Source of the DNA: Dinghuibacter silviterrae
Lineage (GTDB): Bacteria > Bacteroidota > Bacteroidia > Chitinophagales > Chitinophagaceae
Length of the DNA stretch: 64,000 bases
Assembly (NCBI RefSeq): GCF_004366355.1
Contig: NZ_SODV01000001.1
Span: 3,286,001-3,350,000 of the forward strand
Reading direction: 5' to 3'
In this document: piece after piece, positions 48,788-57,758 of the stretch
Numbering within the stretch: the stretch's first letter is position 1
Layout of the letters: every line of letters begins with the position of its first letter
The notes under the pieces: generated by a model
Databases searched by the model: none
What the model was told of the DNA's origin: nothing
Seen by the model: only the letters and a program-made list of their open reading frames with translations
Made by a program: the position numbers and the translations under genes

Positions 48788-49885
48788 TTATTGAAGAATG
48801 GGCTTTCCATCATACGTAGCGGATTTCAAAATGTTTTCAGCTACGGTGACGGCAGCGGGGGCCAGCGGGGCGTAGGTCAGGGGCTCGGCAAACTTCTGAC
48901 CGTCGTGGATGTTCCACCACAGCAGCTTCACGAGCTTGGTGGCGCGATCCTGGGAGCGGCCGTTGTAGTTTTGCTCCTTATAGATAATCGCCCAGGTGAA
49001 CCCGGCGATGGGATACCCATCGGCAGCTTCCGTGTTGGAAAGGGAAATCTTGGAATCGGCGGGGATCTGTACGTTCCCGGCGGCAGTGGTGCTGGCGACG
49101 GTGGGCGTAATGAAGTTCCCGCTCTTGTTCTGCAGCTTTGCAAAGGCCATCTTGTTCTGCACGGCATACGCCAGCTCGATATAACCGATGGCGCCGGGCG
49201 TTTGCTTGATGGTGCCGGCAACGCCTTCGGTACCCTTGCCACCCAGCCCTACGGGCCAGTTGACGGAGGAACCTTTACCGACTTTACCAGCCCAGCCGGT
49301 GTCGACTTTGGACAGGTAAGACGTGAAGATGTTGGTGGTACCGCTACCATCGCTACGGTGAGCGATCACGACGGGAAGCTTGGGGAGTTTCACACCGGGG
49401 TTGATGGAGGCGATGGCCTTGTCATCCCAGGAAGTGATCTTGCCGATAAAGAGGTCCGCCAGTACGGAGGGCGTCAGCTTCAGCGTATCCTTCAGGTCGG
49501 GCAGGTTGTAAGAGATCGCTACGGCGCCGGAGCACATCGGGATGTGCAGGACGTCTGCGGCGATCTTCTTGGCCTGGTCGTCGTTCAGGGGAGCGTCGGA
49601 ATCACCGAAGTCAACGGTCTTGTTGGTCAGCTGCAGGATGCCGCCGCCGGAACCGATGGACTGGTAGTTCACCTTCAGCCCGGTGGTTGTATTGTACTCA
49701 GCGAACTGTTTGGAAAAAAGAGGGTAAACAAACGTACTACCGGCGCCCAGGAGCGTATTGTCGTCGGAGGAGGCTGCCGTGTCTTTGCCGCCGCCGCCGT
49801 TACAGCTCGTCATGGTTACTGTCGGCAGGCTGAGGGCGAGCAGGAGCGCGCCCGAAGCAAACAAGGTTTTAAAAGAGGTCTGCAT
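48788..49885 (-). CDS. pstS: Phosphate-binding protein PstS (lipoprotein)
   Basis: This 365-residue protein has a signal with lipobox (PTVTMTSC). The mature part has LGAGSTFVYPLFSKQFAEYN, IGSGGGILQL, FGDSDAPL, ITSWDDKAI, RSDGSGTTNIFTSYL and GAIGYIELAYA, the hallmarks of the Pst phosphate receptor; Ser, Asp, Arg and the GSG-T segment bind phosphate. It is the second gene of the operon, 11 bp after the porin gene. Confidence 0.97.
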   Translation of the reverse strand: MQTSFKTLFASGALLLALSLPTVTMTSCNGGGGKDTAASSDDNTLLGAGSTFVYPLFSKQFAEYNTTTGLKVNYQSIGSGGGILQLTNKTVDFGDSDAPLNDDQAKKIAADVLHIPMCSGAVAISYNLPDLKDTLKLTPSVLADLFIGKITSWDDKAIASINPGVKLPKLPVVIAHRSDGSGTTNIFTSYLSKVDTGWAGKVGKGSSVNWPVGLGGKGTEGVAGTIKQTPGAIGYIELAYAVQNKMAFAKLQNKSGNFITPTVASTTAAGNVQIPADSKISLSNTEAADGYPIAGFTWAIIYKEQNYNGRSQDRATKLVKLLWWNIHDGQKFAEPLTYAPLAPAAVTVAENILKSATYDGKPILQ

Positions 49886-49896
49886 GTTGTCAGGGA

Positions 49897-51183
49897 TTAT
49901 TTGCCGTAAATGTAGTAGAAGGTCATGCGATAAACAACATCATGATTGTCCGGGCCGCTGGCGGGGTTGCCAAGGGTGTGGTAGTGGTCATACCAAACGT
50001 TCGGCATGATGTGGACATTCTTGATGGGCGTCAGATCGAGACCGGCGCTCAGGAAAGTTTCCTGTACCGTGTTCGCATTACCAAGGGCGGGGTCGATGTA
50101 GTTAGACACGTGACCGACTTCCTTGGAATAGTTCGTGATGTTGCTGGAGGTCAGCTTGCTGTTCGGGTTGTACTTGTCAACACGGACAAAGAAGCCCAGC
50201 GTGTTCTTGATGATGGATCCACGAACATAGGCGGAGATGGCCTGGGCGACAGCGTCGGCGGTATCAACACCACCACCTGCAGCGGCGGTTTTCGTCAGGA
50301 ACGCGTCTTTCTTCAGGGTGTTCATGAACGCTTCGACACCGATCGTCAGCTTGGGGGTCGTGTAGGCAACATAACCCTTCAGCATCTGGCGGCTGTTGTG
50401 CCAGGCCGGCGTCCAGTTGTAGCGGTAGTAGTCTGCATAGAAGTCGAGCAACAGGTGCTTGTTAAAGAACTTTGCCCAAACGTCGCCATAGAACCACTTG
50501 AAGTTGTTCGTAAAGGGTTCGGGTTTGGCCGAAGTACCGTTGGCTACCAACAGGTCATAACCAAAGTTGCGGGTCGCGGGGTCGAAAATACCGTTCAGAC
50601 CGGCACCGAAGTCGTACGAAGGCGTACGGCGAATATCGGACACAGTCCTTTCAATGGAGCGGTAGCCCCAGACAACTTCCGTCAGCAGGGGGAAGGAAGG
50701 CGTTGCTTGCTGGCCGAAGACGAAGTCCGTCCCCTTCCAGATGTTGTGCCAGCGGATGTTGGCGAGCTTCAGGTAGAAGGAAGACTTGCCGTTGGCCAGC
50801 AGGTCGCCGTTTGGTACCTGGGGAGAAGTAGCGGTGCTGGGGTCGTTGTAGTTGTCTTCATCGGCCAGCAGGAATTCCGCCTGGAAGCTTTTGTTCAGGG
50901 TATAATCAAAGCCAAGATAAATACGACGGGACTGGAAGGCAGAGTGACTGCTGGGAACGCCGGTGTACTGGTTGGAACCCCCACGGCCTTTATAGCTACC
51001 GTTAAAGGTGCCGGCCGTGTCGCCATGTCCTTTGTAATAATAGTCCATGAAAGCGTAGCCCCACAGGTTATACCCAGGTTTGATCAGGGAGTCCACTTTA
51101 CCGAAAGGGGTGTTTTGTGCCTGGGAAACAAATGCTAAACTGAGGAATGCTAAGACGAAGGTGAGCGTCTGGATTTTTCTCAT
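49897..51183 (-). CDS. Phosphate-operon outer-membrane porin
   Basis: The ATG at 51183 gives 428 residues (MRKIQTLTFVLAFLSLAFVSQAQN, signal peptide). The mature protein has repeated amphipathic beta strands (RRIYLGFDYTLNKSFQAEFLLADED, FYLKLANIRWHN, FGYDLLVANG, LLLDFYADYYRYN, TIGVEAFMNTL) and ends in DVVYRMTFYYIYGK with a C-terminal aromatic-rich strand. It resembles phosphate-selective porins (OprP/OprO-like) in its place and architecture. It leads the pst operon and is preceded by a Pho-box-like element, so phosphate import across the outer membrane is the likely job. Confidence 0.88.
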   Translation of the reverse strand: MRKIQTLTFVLAFLSLAFVSQAQNTPFGKVDSLIKPGYNLWGYAFMDYYYKGHGDTAGTFNGSYKGRGGSNQYTGVPSSHSAFQSRRIYLGFDYTLNKSFQAEFLLADEDNYNDPSTATSPQVPNGDLLANGKSSFYLKLANIRWHNIWKGTDFVFGQQATPSFPLLTEVVWGYRSIERTVSDIRRTPSYDFGAGLNGIFDPATRNFGYDLLVANGTSAKPEPFTNNFKWFYGDVWAKFFNKHLLLDFYADYYRYNWTPAWHNSRQMLKGYVAYTTPKLTIGVEAFMNTLKKDAFLTKTAAAGGGVDTADAVAQAISAYVRGSIIKNTLGFFVRVDKYNPNSKLTSSNITNYSKEVGHVSNYIDPALGNANTVQETFLSAGLDLTPIKNVHIMPNVWYDHYHTLGNPASGPDNHDVVYRMTFYYIYGK

Positions 51184-51230
51184 AACAAGATGAAATTGAT
51201 TATTCGGCAAAACAACCAGCACACTTTGAT

Positions 51231-51263
51231 GGCAATGTTACCGGAATATTAAGGAATTGTTAA
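51231..51263 (-). promoter_or_regulatory. Three tandem 11-bp repeats, candidate Pho box
   Basis: On the plus strand GGCAATGTTAC, CGGAATATTAA and GGAATTGTTAA are directly adjacent (11-bp period). On the minus strand this reads as repeated TTAA(C/T)A-type half sites, the pattern bound by PhoB-like regulators. It lies about 48-80 bp before the porin start codon. Confidence 0.6.
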
Positions 51264-51318
51264 GCCCAAATTGGTACAGTTTTAGCACTACATGTAAGCA
51301 ACAGCTAACCATCACATT

Positions 51319-52719
51319 ATGAAAACCCATGGCTATTGCAAGCTCACGGTTGCGCTTACCGTCATGCCCGCGCTTTTTGTCGCGCTGGCGCTTCGGGGGC
51401 AACCCCTTCTTGCCCAAGACACTACCACCCATTTCGTGAAGCCCCTGACCGGCGCCTCCGGCTTCCGCACCTGGTCCATCGGCCTCACCGGCGGCGCCCT
51501 CGCCCCCGTTGCCGGCATCGGCGGCACCAACGACTATACCCAGTGGATGGCCACCCTCGGGTATGGCGCTTATATTAAATACCAGGTCACCCACGGCCTT
51601 GGTTTTCAATTGGATTACCTCGGCGGTACGCTCCAGGGGAATAATTCCAAAGTCCAAAGCGACGGCACCTACAGGGTCGGGCCTTACAGCTCATTTAAAA
51701 CAGACCTCCACTGGACCGGTACCCTTAGCGCCGTATATTCCTTTACCAACATCAACTGGTTATGGAGACGAAACATCCTGATCCCCTATGTCTCGCTGGG
51801 GGCAGGTATGGCCGGGTACGCCCCCACCATGACCGCTTCTTCCGGCGAAACGGTGGCGTACAAACCGGGTAGCGAAATCCACGAGTTCGTCGTCCCGGTC
51901 GGCGCCGGTTGTAAATTCAACGTCGCCCCCGGCATTAACATAGACCTGGGCTATAAAATGTATTTTCTCGACGCCGATAACCTCGATGGGACCGAACGCA
52001 TCCCCGGGCATAAAGACCGTTTTTCCTACGGATACGCCGGTCTTGAATTTGCCCTTGGCCCCCGTTCCAAACCCCAGTTGGCCGCAGACAACCCCGTGTA
52101 CGACCTTCACCGGCAGATGCGTCAGGAGAACGAGGAGCTCCGTTCCCGTTTGATGGACGAGACTCAGGCCGCGCTTGACGCGAACAAGGCCAAGCTCGCC
52201 CAGGTCACCGCCCTCCAGGAACAAATTGATAAAATGAAGTCCGACGCCGACGGGGACGGCGTCTCCGATTATTTTGATAAATGCCCCAACACCCCGCCCG
52301 GGGTCAAGGTCGACGGCTCCGGTTGTCCCCTCGACACCACCCCGCGCGTCCAGACCTTCCAGATCACCGAGGAAGACCGCCGGATCGTCCGCGAAGCCAT
52401 CCAAAACCTCGAATTCGACTTTGCCAAGGCCTCCATCCGCCCTACGTCCTATCCCAGCCTCGACCGCGTCGCCGAGATCCTGGTGAATAAACATTTTAGC
52501 CTAAAGCTAGCCGGGCATACCGACAATGTCGGGTCCCCTTCCCGGAACATGCGCCTGTCCAAAGACAGGGCAGAATCCGTCAAAGCCTACCTCGTCTCCC
52601 GCGGAGCGAACCCCTCCCGGATCGAGGCTACGGGCTACGGCCAGACCCAACCCATCGCGTCGAACCGGACGGCCGACGGCCGCCAGAAGAACCGGAGGGT
52701 GGAGTTTACGCTATACTAG
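51319..52719 (+). CDS. OmpA-family outer-membrane protein with thrombospondin type 3 repeats
   Basis: This 466-residue protein has a signal peptide (MPALFVALALRGQPLLAQD), an N-terminal beta-barrel (SIGLTGGALAPVAGIGG, LGYGAYIKYQVTHGLGFQLDYLGG) and a coiled linker (LHRQMRQENEELRSRLMDE). A calcium-binding TSP3 repeat follows (DADGDGVSDYFDKCPNTPPGVKVDGSGCP, ~305-340), then the C-terminal OmpA domain with LKLAGHTDNVGSPSRNMRLSKDRAESVKAYL and a final NRRVEFTLY. The OmpA domain binds peptidoglycan and tethers the outer membrane. It is divergent from the phosphate operon, sharing the upstream region, and ends 9 bp inside the convergent gene. Confidence 0.94.
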   Translation: MKTHGYCKLTVALTVMPALFVALALRGQPLLAQDTTTHFVKPLTGASGFRTWSIGLTGGALAPVAGIGGTNDYTQWMATLGYGAYIKYQVTHGLGFQLDYLGGTLQGNNSKVQSDGTYRVGPYSSFKTDLHWTGTLSAVYSFTNINWLWRRNILIPYVSLGAGMAGYAPTMTASSGETVAYKPGSEIHEFVVPVGAGCKFNVAPGINIDLGYKMYFLDADNLDGTERIPGHKDRFSYGYAGLEFALGPRSKPQLAADNPVYDLHRQMRQENEELRSRLMDETQAALDANKAKLAQVTALQEQIDKMKSDADGDGVSDYFDKCPNTPPGVKVDGSGCPLDTTPRVQTFQITEEDRRIVREAIQNLEFDFAKASIRPTSYPSLDRVAEILVNKHFSLKLAGHTDNVGSPSRNMRLSKDRAESVKAYLVSRGANPSRIEATGYGQTQPIASNRTADGRQKNRRVEFTLY

Positions 52720-54597
52720 CGGGGTCCCCGTTAACCGCTGGTAGGGGTCGCCTGGAAGGGCGGCCCTTTTTGCTATGTCCAGGCACTCCTCCAGCTTCGC
52801 CTTCTGCGTCCTCCCGTTGAAATGGGCATCTTTGAACACCGACAGGAATACCTCATTATGCACTTCCGGAGACAATAGGGAATGATCCCGGTACAACAGG
52901 TATATTTTTTCCTTGATATACCTGGGCGTGAAATAGGCGGCAAATACCTTTTCGAGCAGTGCCCGGTACTTTTCCGTCTCGCCAACCTCCGGGAAATACA
53001 CCCTATTTAATATGTTGACGATAATCGTATGTAATAAATTGTCCTTTATGTCCGCCTCCTGCAGTTCCAGCATGGCCTCCATCAATTCGGTATGCGCTAC
53101 CGGTAGTGGGTTCTCCTGGTGATAGCGGTGGAGCTTTTCAAATTTCTCATGGCCTTTTAGCGTTTTCAGGTCCTCGTCCTCCCAGATCCTGGCGGTTTCC
53201 TCGTAGCCATACAGGATGGCCTTCCGGACTTCTTTGACCGCCTTGTCCGTTTCGCCCATCGCCGCATACAAACAAGCTGCGTGGTGGAAAAGGTGCGGGT
53301 TTATCCAGGCCAGGTCCTGCACCGCCTCATAAGCGTCCAGTCCCTCCCGGTATTGTTTTTTCTCAAAACAATCTGCCAGGAAGTTGTTCAACCTGACATA
53401 ATGGAAATAGTCATACCGTTCATCCGGCTGTGGTGTCATCCGCTTGACCGGTTGTTGATTTCTCAGCAACTGCACCGGTTCTTTATAAGGCCGTTCTTTG
53501 TAAAGGGTCATCGGACCGTCCTTGTCTTCCGCCGTCAGGACAAATGGATCATTATGGTAGTCCACGATCCTCCAGGTGGCCGCGTCCACAGGGATTTTTT
53601 CCTTGCCCACATATATCGCCTTCTCACCCTGTAAGACGATATTGTCCCAATAATACCCTTTTATAAACAGCGAGAAATTGCCCAACGTCTCCTTTTCAAT
53701 CGCCAGGTCGTTAAAGTAGACATGACCGTTATCGGTGGCGTGGTTCTCATCCACCAACCGGAAACTCGCCGGGTCCGCGTTGTCTAATCGATTTAGCTGA
53801 GGGTCGTATACGCCGGTGGTTGATTTGTAAAAGATGGCCTCCCCTTTTTGCATCTTTTTGAAGGTAGCCGTATCCGTGCGTACCGCTCTGCCGTCGACGA
53901 CCGCATACACCCCGTCCGTGCCGCCATAAGGCGTCTGTTTGAAATTTTTCACGTCCAGCATGTCTAGCGCGGAGACCCGCCCGTATGTATAATACACAAA
54001 CCGGCCGTTGTAATAGTAGTTTTCAAAAAGATGCACCGGCTCCGTAAAGCTCGCCAGGTGGAGGTTTTGAGCGACTGTTGCTTTTCGTTTTTCCTCCGCC
54101 AGCGCCTTGCACTTCCGGACAATCACCGGGTCCACTACACGGTCCAGCTCGCCTGCAAAATCTCCCACTGTTTTAGCGAAAAACTGTTTTTTCACGTCCT
54201 TGAGTAAGGCAGTCCAATCCTCCTCCGGAATGTCTTTCGTGACCCCTTGATGGATCTGGTAAGCCACCACATTGTCCTCCTTCCCCAGGTTCAGCGCGTC
54301 CAGGGTGGCCACGATATACGCTTCTTTTTGCGGGTCCGCAAACCGGGTCAGGCCTTTTAGCACATCCAACGGCTCCGATTGAACCAGGCTCTCCCGGTTG
54401 CCATAGTTGAAATAGAAAAAGGCAAACACAGCCCCCTCCTTTTTCAGATACCGGAACACATAAAAATTCCGGACAGGCTGATCTACTTCCGCGTAAATAA
54501 AAGCCGCCAGGCGGTCGGCCTCTGGCGTTTTAAGAAAATCCTTGTACGAGGGCTCACCCATGGGGAGGCGCCCGAATACGGCTACAGGTTGTGACAT
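52711..54597 (-). CDS. Large hypothetical protein with DKNYY-like and TPR-like regions
   Basis: This 628-residue protein has no signal peptide. It has a mixed alpha/beta N-terminal region, then repeated segments of the DKNYY type (YYYNGRFVYYTYGRVSALDMLD, YWDNIVLQGEKAIYVGKEKIPVDAATWRIVDYH). These are short beta-hairpins found in proteins of unknown role. Helical TPR-like segments follow from residue ~420 (DCFEKKQYREGLDAYEAVQ, LYAAMGETDKAVKEVRKAILYG) and a helical end. No catalytic motif is recognised. It lies alone between the OmpA gene (convergent) and the dnaE2 cassette, with a short AT-rich gap on its 5' side. Confidence 0.75.
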   Translation of the reverse strand: MSQPVAVFGRLPMGEPSYKDFLKTPEADRLAAFIYAEVDQPVRNFYVFRYLKKEGAVFAFFYFNYGNRESLVQSEPLDVLKGLTRFADPQKEAYIVATLDALNLGKEDNVVAYQIHQGVTKDIPEEDWTALLKDVKKQFFAKTVGDFAGELDRVVDPVIVRKCKALAEEKRKATVAQNLHLASFTEPVHLFENYYYNGRFVYYTYGRVSALDMLDVKNFKQTPYGGTDGVYAVVDGRAVRTDTATFKKMQKGEAIFYKSTTGVYDPQLNRLDNADPASFRLVDENHATDNGHVYFNDLAIEKETLGNFSLFIKGYYWDNIVLQGEKAIYVGKEKIPVDAATWRIVDYHNDPFVLTAEDKDGPMTLYKERPYKEPVQLLRNQQPVKRMTPQPDERYDYFHYVRLNNFLADCFEKKQYREGLDAYEAVQDLAWINPHLFHHAACLYAAMGETDKAVKEVRKAILYGYEETARIWEDEDLKTLKGHEKFEKLHRYHQENPLPVAHTELMEAMLELQEADIKDNLLHTIIVNILNRVYFPEVGETEKYRALLEKVFAAYFTPRYIKEKIYLLYRDHSLLSPEVHNEVFLSVFKDAHFNGRTQKAKLEECLDIAKRAALPGDPYQRLTGTPLV

Positions 54598-54668
54598 TAG
54601 TTAGGGTTTAAAATAGGGTGCAATGATAAGGGTATTTTTTTATTTACAATATTGTATATGGTTGCTTT

Positions 54669-57600
54669 TTATTTAAAATTCCTCCCTTCATCAAACACCC
54701 CCACCTGCTCCCCCTCCGCCGGCGTCAACTCGCCAAGCAACCCATTGAGATTATACACCCGCTGCACAATCACATGGATCACCTCACGCTCAATCTGTAA
54801 ATGCCCCTCCGCCATCAGCAACCTGGAAGAAAGGATCTCCTTCCGATACTGCTCAAACAACTTCGCCCACACCACAAGGTTAACGGTCCCCGTCTCATCC
54901 TCCAAAGTAATAAAACAAACCCCACTGGCTGTCCCTGGGCGTTGGCGAACCAGCACCAGCCCTGACACCCGCACACGCTCGCCATTGGAGCAGCGAGCCA
55001 GCGAGCCGGCAACCATGACGCCTAACAAATGCAGGTTCCCCCTTACAAAACTAACCGGATGCGCCTTCAGCGACAGCGACGTCGTCGCATAATCCTGCAA
55101 CACGTGCTCCGACAACCGCATGGAAGGAAGCTTGATCCCCGTCTCAAAGAGGCTATCAGAAGGCTGCCCCTGAAAAAGCCCCATGGGCCGGTCTTTCAGC
55201 GCGGACACCTCCCAAAGGGCCTGCCGCCGGTCAAGCCCGAGAGACCGGAAGGCATCGGCATCGGCTAACCGCTCCAGGACAGACAGCGGCACCCCGGCAT
55301 CCTGGAGGCTTTCCACAGAAACATACGGCCTAATCCGCCGGGCGATGAGCAATAGCACATCCTCCTCGGAAATCCCCCCGACCTGCCGGAACCCCATACG
55401 AACGGAGCAAAACCGGCCGGACGGATCCACCAAAGTATAATCCCAAACCGAGTGATTGACGTCGACAGGCAAAAACGTCACCCCGTGTTTCTGCGCATCG
55501 ATGACCAACTGCGCCGGTTGATAAAACCCCATGGGCAGGCTGTTGAGGATGGCCCCGGCAAAGACGTCCGGATGGTAGCACTTGAGCCAGGCGGAGACAT
55601 AGACCAGCAGCGCGAAACTCACGGCGTGGCTTTCGGGGAAGCCGTAGCTGCCAAAGCCTTCGAGTTGTTTGAACACGCGTTCGGCATAGCTGGCCTGGTA
55701 TCCTTTGGCGACCATGCCGTTGACGAGTTTTTCCCGGAAACGGGTGACCTGACCCTGGGCTTTGAACGTGGCCATGCTGCGGCGGAGCTCGTCGGCCTCG
55801 GTGGGGGTAAAACCGGCGGCGACGATGGCGATCTTCATGGCTTGTTCCTGGAAAAGGGGGACGCCCAATGTACGGCCAAGGATGTCGCGAAGCTCGTCGG
55901 ATGGAAAGTCTACGGGTTCCTCCCCGTTGCGGCGACGCAGGTAGGGGTGAACCATGTCCCCCTGGATGGGGCCCGGTCGGACGATGGCGACCTCGATCAC
56001 GAGGTCGTAAAACGACTTCGGGCGAAGACGGGGGAGCATGGACTGCTGGGCGCGACTTTCGATCTGGAAAACGCCGATCGTGTCCGCGGTGGAGACCATC
56101 TCGTACACGGCGGGATCGTCCTGGGGAATGTTCGCCAGGGTGAGGTCGAGGCCATGGTGTTGCCGCGCGAGGTCAAAGGCCTTACGGATACAGGTGAGCA
56201 TCCCCAGGGCGAGGACGTCGATCTTTAGAAAACCCAACTGGTCGATGTCGTCCTTGTCCCATTCGATATTGGTGCGGTCTTCCATCCGGGCGTTGAGGAT
56301 GGGGCAAAGGTCGGTGAGCTTGCCGCGGGTGATGACAAAACCACCCGTGTGCTGCCCGAGTTGCCGGGGGAAACCCATGTATTGTTCCGTGAGCTCCATG
56401 ACCTTTTGTAACGAAGGTTCGTCGGGGTGTTCGTCCAGGGCCTTGGCGAGCCGGTCGACGGCGTCCACCGACAACCCCATGGCTTTGCCCACGTCGCGTA
56501 CCGCGCCCTTGTAGTGGAGCTGGGTCACGGTGGCGACGATGGCGGCCCTGTCCCGGCCGTATTTGTTGTACACGTACTGGATGACCTCTTCGCGGCGTTC
56601 GTGTTCGAAGTCCACGTCGATGTCCGGGGGCTCGTTCCGGGCCGCGGAGAGAAAGCGTTCGAACAGGAGGTCGAACTTGGTGGGATCCACCGACGTGATG
56701 CCGAGACAGTAGCAAACGGTGGAATTGGCGGCGGATCCCCTTCCCTGGCAAAGGATGTGCTGACTCCGCGCAAAACGGACGAGGTCGTGCACCGTCAGGA
56801 AATAGGAGGGGTAGTTCATCTCCTCTATAAAAGCCAGTTCGTGCCGGATGGTGGCCTGGATCTTATCGGGTATATCGTCCCCAAAGCGCTCCCGGGCGCC
56901 CTTCCAGGACAGGTAGGTGAGTTCCTCCATGGGCGTGCGGCCTTCGGTGGTCAGCTCCTCGGGATAGAGGTAGCGCAGCGAGTCGAGAGAGAAAGTACAC
57001 GCCTCGGCAAGCTCCCGGGTCCGCCGGATGGCGTCGGGGTAAGAACGGAACAACCGCTGCATCTCCGCGGTGGGTTTCATAAAGCGTTCGGCATTGGGAT
57101 GCAGCCGGTAGCCTGCGCTTTGGATCGTGCATTTTTCCCTGATACAGGTCAGCACGTCCTGCAATGGGCGTCTTTCGGGGACATGGTAGTGGACGTCGTT
57201 GGTGGCCACCAGCGGGAGGCCCAAATGGCTCAGGCGGTGCAACTGTTTGGCGTCATCACCACGGTAGTGGCGGCAGGCGGCGAGGTAACAGGCGTCACCC
57301 AGCGCCTCCCGGTATTCTTCAACGTCCTTGCGGAAAGCCTCCTCGAAGTCAAAAAGCCGGTTCAGCCGGTCGGGGGGAACGACGATAAAACGCATGCCCT
57401 TGGCGTGTGCATAGACGTCCGCTTTGTACAGGTGACAGTCTCCTTTTTCCGCCCGGAGGTTGCCCGTCGTCAGGAGTTCGGACAACCGGCCATACGCCTC
57501 CCGGTCGGTAGGGTAGGCGAGGAGGCTGGGCCCGTCGAGGAGGTCCAGCCGCGCGCCGGGGATGAGGCGGACACCCCGTTTTTTAGCCTCGGCGTGCGCC

Positions 57601-57758
57601 CGCACGATCCCCGCCAGGGTGTTCCGGTCGGTGATCCCGATGGCAGCCTGGCCAAAGGCGGCGGCCTGTGCGACGAACTCCTGTGGATGCGAGGCCCCCC
57701 GGAGAAAACAAAAGTTGGTCGTGACCTGTAGTTCGGTATAGTCAAGCGAAAAAGCCAT
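54669..57758 (-). CDS. dnaE2: Error-prone DNA polymerase DnaE2
   Basis: The ATG at 57758 gives 1,029 residues (MAFSLDYTELQVTTNFCFLRGASHP). The PHP domain comes first (residues ~5-260). The C-family polymerase core has GRGSAANSTVCYCLGIT, the catalytic DIDVDFEHERREEVIQY, GGFVITRG and RPGPIQGDMVHPYLRRRNG, and the fingers and beta-binding region follow. A C-terminal OB-fold starts near SGLVLVRQRPGTASGVCFITLEDE. DnaE2 is the non-essential translesion polymerase that acts with ImuA and ImuB and is typically damage-induced. It overlaps imuB by 17 bp, so it is translated from the same mRNA. Confidence 0.96.
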   Translation of the reverse strand: MAFSLDYTELQVTTNFCFLRGASHPQEFVAQAAAFGQAAIGITDRNTLAGIVRAHAEAKKRGVRLIPGARLDLLDGPSLLAYPTDREAYGRLSELLTTGNLRAEKGDCHLYKADVYAHAKGMRFIVVPPDRLNRLFDFEEAFRKDVEEYREALGDACYLAACRHYRGDDAKQLHRLSHLGLPLVATNDVHYHVPERRPLQDVLTCIREKCTIQSAGYRLHPNAERFMKPTAEMQRLFRSYPDAIRRTRELAEACTFSLDSLRYLYPEELTTEGRTPMEELTYLSWKGARERFGDDIPDKIQATIRHELAFIEEMNYPSYFLTVHDLVRFARSQHILCQGRGSAANSTVCYCLGITSVDPTKFDLLFERFLSAARNEPPDIDVDFEHERREEVIQYVYNKYGRDRAAIVATVTQLHYKGAVRDVGKAMGLSVDAVDRLAKALDEHPDEPSLQKVMELTEQYMGFPRQLGQHTGGFVITRGKLTDLCPILNARMEDRTNIEWDKDDIDQLGFLKIDVLALGMLTCIRKAFDLARQHHGLDLTLANIPQDDPAVYEMVSTADTIGVFQIESRAQQSMLPRLRPKSFYDLVIEVAIVRPGPIQGDMVHPYLRRRNGEEPVDFPSDELRDILGRTLGVPLFQEQAMKIAIVAAGFTPTEADELRRSMATFKAQGQVTRFREKLVNGMVAKGYQASYAERVFKQLEGFGSYGFPESHAVSFALLVYVSAWLKCYHPDVFAGAILNSLPMGFYQPAQLVIDAQKHGVTFLPVDVNHSVWDYTLVDPSGRFCSVRMGFRQVGGISEEDVLLLIARRIRPYVSVESLQDAGVPLSVLERLADADAFRSLGLDRRQALWEVSALKDRPMGLFQGQPSDSLFETGIKLPSMRLSEHVLQDYATTSLSLKAHPVSFVRGNLHLLGVMVAGSLARCSNGERVRVSGLVLVRQRPGTASGVCFITLEDETGTVNLVVWAKLFEQYRKEILSSRLLMAEGHLQIEREVIHVIVQRVYNLNGLLGELTPAEGEQVGVFDEGRNFK

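Noticed and set aside
48755-49909. 384-codon plus-strand frame opposite pstS
   Set aside because: It is antisense to an unmistakable pstS gene and has glycine/valine/arginine-rich shadow composition without any domain.
49942-51138. 398-codon plus-strand frame opposite the porin gene
   Set aside because: Antisense to the porin; no motif and shadow-like composition.
56427-57731. 434-codon plus-strand frame opposite dnaE2
   Set aside because: Fully antisense to the well-conserved dnaE2 PHP and polymerase regions; no recognisable domain.
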